NCBI GenBank assembly: GCA_013397435.1
Contig: VZRG01001507.1
Coordinates: 49,941-113,940 of the forward strand
DNA: 64,000 nt
Direction: 5' to 3'
Source of the DNA: Erythrocercus mccallii
Lineage: Eukaryota > Chordata > Aves > Passeriformes > Dicruridae
In this document: positions 25,681-35,600 of the stretch, piece after piece
How the letters are laid out: every line of letters begins with the position of its first letter
How positions within the stretch are numbered: the first letter of the stretch is position 1
The notes under the pieces: model-generated
What the model was told of the DNA's origin: nothing
The model's database searches: none
What the model saw: the letters and a program-made list of their open reading frames with translations, nothing else
Made by a program: the position numbers and the translations under genes

Positions 25681-26835
25681 ATTGGCCTTTCACTAGAAAA
25701 CTTGCTGCAAGGTGCTGGGCCTTTTGAAATGGGTATTTTTAGCTTTAACAAACATCTCTCCTGGATGAAGTGATGCTGCACTGCACATTGGCATTAAGGG
25801 AATCTACATACAAATTATCTCGGCTAGAAAACTCTGGAAGCCTGCAAATTCTTTAGGTGCATGGAACAAGTGTCTGGCTGTGGGATGGCTTCAGCAGGTA
25901 GTGTCTGTCCCCAGCATGAGAACAGAGCTGTTCTCTACTGTCTTACCCCTTTGAGCTTCAATAGGTATTTCACTAACAATTTATGGAATTCCACTGTACT
26001 TGCTGTGCTGGTGTGGGACAGGGCCTCTGGAACGCACCACCAATACCACTACAAATGCTACTGCAGTGCTTAGGGACCAACTTCAAAGGGACTTTCTGGC
26101 CTGCTTTAAAATGGTCACTTAATGCACTTTAATACATGGAAAGGGCACAACTGGGCTTTTTTTTAATAATGAAAGCATTTCTGTGTGTAGTGTCCAACAA
26201 CTAAAGCATCCTACCTGCATCCAATGTGAATTTCTGTCTCAAACCTGCCTGTGATCAGTTGAGGAGTCCCTGCACAACTGGAAGGGTGCCCGTTGCTGGA
26301 CCACGTGTATTTCAGTGCTATCCCAGGAGCCGCGCAGCTGCCAGGTCTCTGCGAAAGACAAGTGAACACTTTGGAGCAGCCTGCAGGGCATTACTTCTGC
26401 ATTTCACACACATTTAAGTGGAGTTTTTTGTTTGTTTTGTCTTTTTTTTTACTTGGATTTCTTTGTCATCGTTTTAAACTGCAGGTAAGATTTTTAAGGC
26501 CTTTTGACAACTCTGAAATCCTACTTTTATCAAGCTGCCATAAATCTTTTCCTTACAGCTGTGAAATTGTGCTGCATTGCAAAAATCTCTGGAATCAGTG
26601 ACACTTTCCGATTGCCAGTGTTGAAGATCAGTACATTTTTTTAACTTGACTTCATTTATTTTACAAATAATAAAATCTTGAAGGGGGGGAGGAGGCCCTC
26701 TTTTTCGTTAGCTTTTATTTGTACTGTATTCTCAAGAGAATTAGATCTTAACAATTCTTGAGGTGTAAAATATTCTGCTTTCTTAACAGTTCTGCTAACA
26801 ACAAAACCTTCAATAAAGTTTGGGTCATTTCTATT
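25681..26835 (+). other. LIMA1: LIMA1 3' UTR with polyadenylation signals
   Basis: The sequence after the TAA stop is A/T-rich. AATAAA occurs at 26669-26674 and 26812-26817; the second lies just before the CR1-rich spacer and is the likelier main 3' end. The exact cleavage site is not shown by sequence alone. Confidence 0.6.
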
Positions 26836-26885
26836 ATAACTGAAGCCTGGATTCATCTTGTTTCCCCAAGTGGCAGTGTTTAAAG

Positions 26886-27475
26886 GGTCATAGAATTGTC
26901 ATGGAATCATGGAATGGTTTGTCTTGGAGGAGACCTTAAACCTCATCACATTCCACTCCCTGCCATGGCAGGGACACCTTCTACTATCCCAGGTTTCTTC
27001 AAGCCCTGACCAACCTGGCCTTGGACACTTCTAGGGATGAGGCATCCTCTTGGGAACTCCATTCCAATGACCTACCACCCTTACAGGGAGGAATTCCTTC
27101 CCAATATCCCCTGTAACCCTGCCTGGTGGCAGTTTAAAGCCATTGCCCCTTGTCCTGGCCCTCCAGGTCTCTCTCCATCTTTCAAGGCCACAGTGAGATC
27201 ACCCCAAATCATCTCTTCTCCAGGCTGAACAATCCCAATTCTCCCAGCCTTTCCTCCCTGCAGAGCTGCTCCATCCCTCTGATCATCCTGGAGCCTCCCC
27301 TGGACTTTCTCCAGCAGCTCCACATCCTCCCTGTGCTGGGCCCCAGGGCTGGAGACAGCTCTCCAGGTGGGGTCTTACCTGAGCAGGGACTCGGCCCAGG
27401 CTCGGGGGGTTCCTGGGGCATGTCCAGCTCTCCCCCACCAGCACCTAAAGCCCTTCTCCCCAGGGCTGCTCTCCA
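26886..27475 (-). mobile_element. CR1 LINE, the longest fragment in the window (about 590 bp)
   Basis: Reverse orientation. It begins with repeated terminal octamers (CATAGAATTGTCATGGAATC) and runs through the CR1 3' UTR into the end of the reverse-transcriptase reading frame region (CAGCTCCACATCCTCCCTGT). The frame is not intact. Confidence 0.9.
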
Positions 27476-28691
27476 TCTAGAAAAAGAGAGGGAAAAGATG
27501 GGTGAAATCCTGTGCTCCTACTGGAAGGCAGCCCGGGCTGGCTCTGGTGCCCCACTAGGTGACACTGTGTGTCTGTGCTTTGCTGCTTGACTCAAATGAG
27601 CAGTTTCTGCTCTTGGATTGAAGAGCGTGTGGAAGAGGGATTAGACCAGGACTGGCAAAAGGAGTAATGACATGCAGGGATTTTTCACTTCCATTTCTGG
27701 CTCCAGGTGGCTCTTGGGGGCAGCTGAGGATAACTGAGGGTTTTCTCCCCCTTCCTACCAGCTGCTTTTTATTTAAGTTATTGTCACTTGAGCCTGAGAT
27801 GGGTTTGGGTGGGAGAGAGTGGGATAAGAGCCAGAAGCAATGCAGTGAAGGTTCTGCAGCAGCATGAGGAAATGCTCACGTGTATGGCATGGATATTGGG
27901 AAGAAGGGAAAATCCTGCTGCCTAGTTGGAAGGTGTTAGCAGTTCTACAACCTACTGCTCATTTTCATTTCTTTTAAATGGAGAAGTAAGACTTGCTTTG
28001 TACAGAGGAAAAACTAAAAAATCTGATGTGCAAACTCAAGCTCCTTTCTGTCACCTTTCTCTGTTCCTAACAAAATCCATTTAGTATCAGATTTCCTCGA
28101 ATTGCTAAGCAACCAGAAATCTCTCTGACTGGAAATCGGGCTATTTGAAAAGGGAGGGAAGACTATTTGTTGTGGACTTGGATTTATGGAATATGCCTGT
28201 TTCTAAGGAAACACAATTGAATTTTACAGTGTCTTCCCGGTTACGGATACTGAAGCGATTCTGAAGCAATGCTGGTTGCACTTACCAGAGACTTTAATCA
28301 GAAAATCATTAATTCTACTTAAATCTGAGGCATCTGTGAGTCTCTGATATACAGGGGCCGGCATTTGGTCACTCAGACCAACTGAACATCTTCAAGGAGA
28401 AATTAGCGCAAGGGGTACTTCTAAATAAAGTCATTGATTTAAAAAAAAAAAAGCTGACCAGATCATAAATTACTCTAACCTTGAATCTATTAGTTATCAT
28501 AGCATTTGAGTGCTTAATGGGCCATTTAATCTATTCTCCACTGGACAGGTGCCAAAAGAGACATTACACTAACGATGGATCATTTGCTGCCCTGTCTTGT
28601 TGCCTTGAGCACTTTTACCAGTTAGAAGTCGTCTCTCCTTGTGGAAACTCCGAAGGCTCAGCCGTGTGTGAAGCATCAACATCACGGCCGT
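27476..28691. other. LIMA1-CERS5 spacer with a possible retroposed 3' end
   Basis: No gene is recognised. AATAAA at 28424-28429 followed 11 bases later by a run of twelve A (28441-28452) resembles the 3' end of a processed transcript; the upstream 200 bp could not be matched to a known gene. Confidence 0.4.
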
Positions 28692-28800
28692 GACCTGATT
28701 GGATTGTTGGGGTGTCCTGTGCAGGGCCAGGAGTTGGACTTCGATGATCCTCGTGGGTCCCTTCCAAGTCAGTATATTCAGTGACCCTGTGGTTCTGTCA
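28692..28800 (+). mobile_element. CR1 LINE 3' fragment upstream of CERS5 promoter
   Basis: Forward CR1 tail (GATGATCCTCGTGGGTCCCT) with degenerate terminal octamers (GTGACCCTGTGGTTCTGTCA). Confidence 0.75.
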
Positions 28801-28884
28801 CTTTTTGGCTCTGATTCAGTGGTTCTGTGACATTTTTCCGCCACTGCGGTTCTGTTCCCTCAGGGAGCGCTGAGGCGGTGGCGG

Positions 28885-29110
28885 GGCCGTGCGCGCGCCT
28901 CTCCCTCACGGGCCGTGCGCGCGCCTCTCCCTCACGGGCCGTGCGCGNNNNNNNNNNNNNNNNNNNNNNNNNNNNNNNNNNNNNNNNNNNNNNNNNNNNN
29001 NNNNNNNNNNNNNNNNNNNNNNNNNNNNNNNNNNNNNNNNNNNNNNNNNNNNCGTGCGCGCGCCTCTCCCTCACGGGCCGTGCGCGCGCCTCTCCCTCAC
29101 GGGCCGTCCG
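28885..29110. repeat. 26-bp GC-rich minisatellite, interrupted by an assembly gap
   Basis: Units of GGCCGTGCGCGCGCCTCTCC plus CTCACG start at 28885, 28911 and 28937 (cut by the gap) and, after the gap, at 29050 (implied), 29076 and 29102 (breaking down). The copies are essentially identical. The true copy number is unknown because the middle is unsequenced. Confidence 0.9.
28948..29052. other. Assembly gap (105 N)
   Basis: A run of N inside the 26-bp minisatellite. The offset between units on the two sides (113 bp) is not a multiple of 26, so the stated gap length is only an estimate. Confidence 0.99.
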
Positions 29111-29609
29111 CGCCGCACTGCGCATGCTCCAAACTAACGGGCCGCGCGAGGGGCCGAGCGGAACCCCCGTGAGCGACGGCGGGCTGAGGCGTGGCGGTGA
29201 GCCCCGGGATCTCGTTTTGGCCTCGTTTGGTGGTTGTGGCGACCGCCGGAACAGCGGCCGCCGGGAGCAGCAGCTCCGCACCACCTGTGGGCTCTGGCGG
29301 ACGATGCAATAAGGAGAGCGGCGATGCAAAAGAGGGGCGTGGTCTATTCCAAGCCCGCCCCTTACGGGCCGTGGCGGTGCGGTGAGAGACGCGGCCTCCT
29401 GCAGTCCCGCCCGGCCGTGTGGCGGCGGCGGCGGGAGGGCCGGGGCGGGGGCAGAGGCGATGAGGGCCGCGGTCTCTCCCAGCACCGCCCCCTCGGGGCC
29501 GTGGCCGTGGCCCGATTCGCTGTCGCCGTGAGGGGCGGGGCGCGGCTGGCGCTCGGCCGCGCCCCCGTGTCTGTGGCGGCCGCCCGAGCGCGGCGGCGGC
29601 AGGCGGAAG
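29111..29609 (+). promoter_or_regulatory. CERS5: CERS5 CpG-island promoter
   Basis: This is extremely CpG-rich DNA directly upstream of the CERS5 start. It contains an NRF1-like TGCGCATGC at 29119-29127, many GC boxes (for example GGGGCGGGGC near 29534), a degenerate triplicated GC-box module (about 29330-29530), and a YY1 consensus AAGATGGCGGC (29607-29617) overlapping the start codon. No TATA box is seen. This is typical of a housekeeping promoter; the start site is not determined. Confidence 0.7.
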
Positions 29610-32600
29610 ATGGCGGCGGCCGCGGCGGCGGCGCTGCGGGCCTGGTTCTGGAACGAGCGGTTCTGGCTCCCGCACAACGTGACGTGGGCGGACCTGGCCG
29701 GCGAGCCGGGCCCGCCGGGCAGTGGGCTGCAGTACCCGCGGGCCGCTCACGTCCTTTCCGCCTTCCCGCTGGCGCTCGGCATCTTCGCCGTGCGGCTGCT
29801 CTTTGAGAGGTGAGCGCGGGGCCGCCCCCGGGGCGGCGGGGCCGGGAGGCGCCGGGGTCTGTGAGCACCGGGCCGGGCCGGGGGGCGGCCCGGCGGGAGC
29901 TCCCCCGCGCCCGTCGGGGCCTCCACCAGGCCCTTCGTGCGTGGAAAGGGGACATTGTGTAATCCCGGGAATCTGTCGCGACATGCACAAGCTCGTGGGG
30001 CTCCACTGCCCTGGGTCTGGATAACGAGAGGCCCCTCCAGTCCGACGGTGCTGAGGTAGTGCCAAGAAAAATCCCATGTTTTATATAGGAGTTCACTTTT
30101 ATTCCTGCTCCTGCCCAGGAGAACCTCGCTGGGATGACGGACAGAGCTGGCGGCTGCTGCTGCTGCTCTGCACTTGGCTTCCGTGTGTGCTTTATTGTAC
30201 TTTCCCTGAGTTCCTGGATGAGGAAATAGGGTTCGTTCCCATGGCCCGATGTATTATTAAATACTTGCTGGCTCTCCCTGGTCTCAGGGATGATGGATGT
30301 GAGTGCAAATCGTCATCTCTGCCCATTAACAGGTGTAATACGGGATTCCTCATTTACCTGGGTGTCCATAAACATGTGAACTTAGCCCTGGGGCAGAGGT
30401 AGATATGTGTGTGTGGATCTGCCACAGCCACACGCAGTGTGTGGGTGGCAGAGATATTAATTAGTAAAGCGGCTTACTTAGGAAACCCTTAGGTGAAATG
30501 GACCAAGACACCCTGTATTGCTGTTCAGGCAGTTCATTAAACATTGATTTAATCTTAAATTTCTGCCTTGAAAGGGCAGAAGTTGGCCAGGTTGGATGGA
30601 CTTGGAGCAACCTGGATTAGTGGAAGGTGTCCCTGCCCATGGCAGGGGGTGGGACTGGATGAGCTTTAAGGTCCTTTCCAACCCAAACCATTCCATGATT
30701 CCTTAAGTATTTCTAAGCATGGAAAGGGCTGCAGGAATAAAGTGAGTGGGAACTGAGTCGGGTTTTTTCCTCTGGGTTTTCTTTAAGACGTGTGAATTTT
30801 CCTGAGCTTTCAGAAATCAAGAAGAGATGGTTGCGATGAAGTAAAAATATGGCAAATATGGGGTAAAATGAAGCAGGTCAGCAGAGAGGTGAGAAACTTG
30901 AGAGGCTCTATTTTCTCCATGCTGTCTTTATGCCCTTAGGAAAAAAAAAGGCTTCAGAAAACCAATGCAGAGAACCCAGGGGACACACAAAATAAAAAAT
31001 TCCCATCTCAGCTTAGTGTGCTGCTGGTCCTGGTAAAATCTTGGTGCTTGCCAGGACATAAAGAAAGGAGGCTGTGAGACACAATGATACCCGTGAAAAG
31101 GATATTGTAGGGAAGTCTCTAGTCCAGGTGTCAGGGGAAGAGGTGCAGAATATTCTCTTTCCTGAAGTTGTTGGGGAAGATGCAGTGCATCCTACTACAC
31201 CTGATGGCACAGTGCTCCAGGCAGCATTTACTTTGTCCTGATAATATCTCCCTGGTTTATGAAATTTCTTTTGTGGTGTTAATTTCATGTGGAGTCAAAT
31301 GACACTTAACTCCTGAGCCTGCAGAGCAAACCTCAGAGGTCAAGGTCTGGTTCTAAGGGGGTTGTTCCTTATCTCAGCTGTGTCTCAGTGCTGTCCCAAA
31401 GTGAAAGCAGACTGTGACAGCACATCGCAGGCAGTTTCTAGTGTGTTTATTTTAAAAGTACATATCTTTGAATAGACTCCTTTCTGTTTCCTCCAGCCAC
31501 TTTGAACATGTCATAAAAGTTCAGCTTTGTCTCAAACTCCTGTGGTGCATTTCTCCCAATTCAGGCTTTGATTGTGTCAAATGTCTTTCTTTACACACAT
31601 TTCACAGTTGGACTTGGTGACTCAGAATGTGAATTACAGACTCTTGCAGCTCTTTTGGTTGAGCTGCTTCTTTGCTCTCTCCTTGTGTATCTCCTCAGTG
31701 TGAGGAAGTGCTTTGTGCTACAACACTTGTAACACTGACACATTTTTGTTAGTTAGAATTTCCCTAAAAACTACCTTTTGCATCATGACATTGATAAAAT
31801 AATCATTAGTTTGGCTGTCTTTAGCAGTTTATGACTGTAGGGGTGAGGCAGGACTCGTAGAGGAAGATAAAGCCAGTGGGGAGTGGGAGGGTGAGGATTT
31901 GTCTAGTCAGAAAAAAATACTTCTGCCCATAAGTTTGGGGTTATATTTTTTATCCTTGATTTTCCTTTTCAATATTTCTCCTTGCACATTTTGTCCCACT
32001 GCAGGCACAAAAAAAAACCCTGCAAAAACCTGGATGTGATGTGTTTCTAGCTGCACTGGAGTGCTCTTTGGCACCAAATGTGGGTGTTACTGGACAGATC
32101 TGAGGAAGGATCTGCAGCTTGTGTTCCAGTTGGGGAGGGGGCAAAAAAAGTGATTTGAGATGTTACTTAATCAGGTCTGTTATGGAGTGGAACTTGAGAG
32201 GTTATGGAAATAAAAACTCAAAGAGTGCATATTCAATAAGTCTCACTTTGTAGATTATTCTTCCTTTAAGAGCTGTAATATGGAGTCACCAGCCAAACTG
32301 GAATGTTCATAAAGAAATGTTCTACCTTTTTGTGAATCACAAGATGCCTGAGAACTATTTGTTATAACAACAGAGTCTGTGGATTTGAAAATTTGTGTTG
32401 GTTTTAAAATCAGTGTACGTTAACAACTAGTGTGAAAGAGGTGGCTGGGTAGGCTCAGGTGTGAGCTGATCCCTGTTGATAAAGGTTTTATAGAAGTGTT
32501 TATGTGATGAGAATTTCTTGTTGGAAGGTGTGGAAGTAAGTTGACCTTGGGTATAGTTTGTTGCCGTTGAGATTTCTATAAAATCATAAAATCATTTAGA

Positions 32601-35600
32601 TTAAAAGGGACCTTTCAAAGCCTCCTCATCCAGTCCTCTTCTCGAAGCAAGGCCAGTGTTCAGGCAACTCAGAAGACGTCGTGGTGTTCTGCTGTTCAGT
32701 TTGAATATCCCCAAGAATGGAAATTCTACTGTTTGGGCAGTATTTTTCCTATTTTGGGGGTTGTGCAGAACTTTGTCACTGTGGGATTCAGTGCAAAACA
32801 CATCTGAAAACCTGCTCTGGGGCCAAAAACTTGAACTGCCACTGCAGTTTGAAGTATGAGTTTACCTAAATAGCAGGTCAATTTGGGATTTTCCTGACTG
32901 GGCATGGGATTGACCACTCACTTCATATTCTGCCTGCAAGTTCAAATGTGAACTTCTGTGCTGCACTTGTGGTATATCCTGTAGGAAAGCAAGAGTATAA
33001 GGACATTTAATACTTTATATTTTTACATTTTTGTGGGGGTCTTGCCAAATGTTTCATAACATCAGGACATGATTTCTGGCTGGTGGTCTGGATTATGGCG
33101 GAAGCCATGAGCCTTTTGGAGCCAAGCTCAAAGGAAATCACTCCTTCCTTTTTTATTTTTTAAATTTTTTTAAACCTGTGGGTGTTGAGATATAGTTTAG
33201 CATGTCCAGAGATGGGAGCAGAGCTGGGAATGGTCTGGAGCACAAGGAGAGGCTGAGGAAGTGGAGACACTCAGCCTGGAGAAAAGGAGGCTCAGGGGGA
33301 CCTTCTGGCTCTGCACAACTCCCTGCCAGGAGGGTCAGGTTGGGCAGCAGGAGGAATTCCTTCATGGACACGGTGCTCAGGCCTTGGAAGGGGCTGCCCA
33401 GGGAGGTTTGGAGTTCCCATCCCTGGAGGTCTCCAAGGAAGGACTGGACGTGGCACTCGGTGCTCTGGGCTGGTGACAAGGTGGGGATCAGGCACAGCTT
33501 GGACTCGATGATCCTGGAGGGATTTTTCAATCTCGGGGATCCTGGATAGAGACATAGGAAGAGCTGAGGCAGACAGGGAGGCCTGGGCCTGCAGTGTCTA
33601 TCATTTGTTTAGTGTTTTCTGAGAGCTAGGTGTTCCTTTGGGATCAGTCACAAGCTGATCTGTAATTCCTCAAGGGAAAACCCCACAACATGAGACTGTT
33701 CTTAAACACAGCCACAGGTATTTGTTCCTGAAGCACTAAGCGAGTATTCCTGAGAATAATTACTGTTGGAGCACTTAGAGCCACGATTCTCCTGAATTTT
33801 AATCTTTTCTTGTAAACACGAGGAGAAATTTTAACAATTGTGGTTGGAAAAAGCAGCATTTTCTGCTTGTTGGCACTGGGAGGCTCCTAAATATGTGTAA
33901 TTTCGGCTTAGCTCTCTCTCTGAAACAATCTCTCTGAGAAAGCAAAATGGTTTTAATGGTACAAATGTTGTGTCCTTTTCAAAATCGACTTGAGAAATGG
34001 GTTCTTCTTCTTAATAACTGATTAAAAAATACTAAATATTGCTCCTTTAACCGCCCCCCCTTCTGCCCACCAACAGGAGAGGAACAATTCACATGTCAGG
34101 TAATGAAGGCATTTCCCTTGGAACCCTGAGCCCATTCTGACAAAAAACGTGCAGCAAAACCTGGTAATTTTGAACAGGTTTATATTTGTTTTAGTTCCAA
34201 AGCCAGGCTTGTTTCCAGAGTCTGTGCTATAAAATCCAGGAAGAGTTAAATCAGTTTGGAATACACAGAGCACATGGGATGGATGAGATCCTGAGATCAG
34301 GGATCTTTCAGACTGGGGGATTTGCATCTTCCTCTCTGTCCTGAAGGGAACAAGCCACTTTAGTTTTCCCAGAGGCAAAAAAAAACCGCCACAAACCCCA
34401 AAAGTTACTTTTGGGAGCTGTGTCACTTGAACTTCCTTTTTTTCTGAGCTATATGATGCCAAGGCCTATTTTGGAAACAAAATACTTTGTTTTAGGGCTT
34501 CATCTCCAGCATTTCTGTTCACAGCAGACTGCTATCAGTCTATTGTTTTATTACTGATGAATGAGAATCCCCTTGGGGAGCACATTCAGATCCTTACAAG
34601 CCAAGGGCATTAAGATTTAATTTTTCATTCTGGTGTGCACAGTATGTGCTGTCTGCAGTTACCATATGGACTAATAAAAGAAATTTCTTCACCTGGGGAG
34701 TGATGAAATGGAGATTTCAAAACCTTTTTCACCAGGTTTTGTAGTTGGTGACAAATCAAGGTCCTTGTGATTCAGGCAGAGGAGGGAAATAAATGTCTTG
34801 TTTTAATCCAACTCTTTCTGGGGACTTCTTGCAGGTTTATTGCCAAGCCATGTGCCATAAACCTTGGCATTCAGGACAGTGGACCTCACAGAGCCCAGCC
34901 CAATGCAATTTTAGAGAAAGTGTTTACATCCATCACTAAGGTGAGTCACGCTTCAAATTCCTCCTCTGTTCCAAAGGGAATGGAGGCCTAGAAGTGTTGC
35001 AGGGGAGGCTTTTTGCAACCACTTTTTTGGATTGAGATGCACATTTCACACCCTGCATCCACAAGTGGGTTTGTTCTGGTTTTACTTTACCTCTGGCATA
35101 TCCTTCTGGTAGCAAAGTAAATTCCCTGTATGGCTGAGCCATGGTTTTGTGCACAGAAGAATCTTCAGATTCAAGCAATCTTCTTCAGAACAATCTACAA
35201 GTGTTCCCCTGAAAGACAGGCCTGAGCTGCTTCCCTTAGTTCCCTGCCTTTGGTCCAAGTTTTATGGTGGGGATTCTTGGTTTAACAAGAGATTTCTCAG
35301 CATCTTCCACTTTTATTGGGAAAACGTTCCTCTTTTTCTTGAGCTCAGTTCCTTTTCTGATTTTACTGGTTTTATTGTGACTGTCTTTCTCTCATTTTTG
35401 CCATTTACTGTGAACGTGGACAGCAGTTGTCAGTTGAAGTGGATTATTCAGGGAGGTGTTCAGTCAGTGAAGGATGCCCTCATGAAGGGCAAGACATTTA
35501 ACGGTGGCAAGAGGTGTTTCTTTGGGTTATTTCCTTTTCTCCCTTAAGCTCACAGGCCTACACCACTACGGAATTACAGAATCCACTGTATTTTATCCAA

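Larger units (their letters stand above)
29810..34834 (+). other. CERS5: CERS5 intron 1
   Basis: A 5-kb intron holding three CR1 fragments (30583-30704, 32580-32690 and 33198-33546) and a single CC(A/T)6GG word at 34465-34474. No additional exon was recognised. Reading frames near 30076-30402 do not resemble a known protein. Confidence 0.7.

Noticed and set aside
28885..29110. CRISPR-like array
   Set aside because: The units are contiguous with no unique spacers and the context is a vertebrate promoter; it is a minisatellite.
28778..30096. Reading frames of 190-326 aa on both strands in the CERS5 CpG island
   Set aside because: GC-rich DNA lacks stop codons. Some frames cross the run of N; the only supported coding sequence is CERS5 exon 1.
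30076..30402. 108-aa hydrophobic reading frame in CERS5 intron 1
   Set aside because: No family resemblance, no splice logic, and it lies inside an intron on the sense strand.
34465..34474. A second consensus CArG word in CERS5 intron 1
   Set aside because: About four are expected by chance in a window this size, and nothing nearby indicates a promoter.
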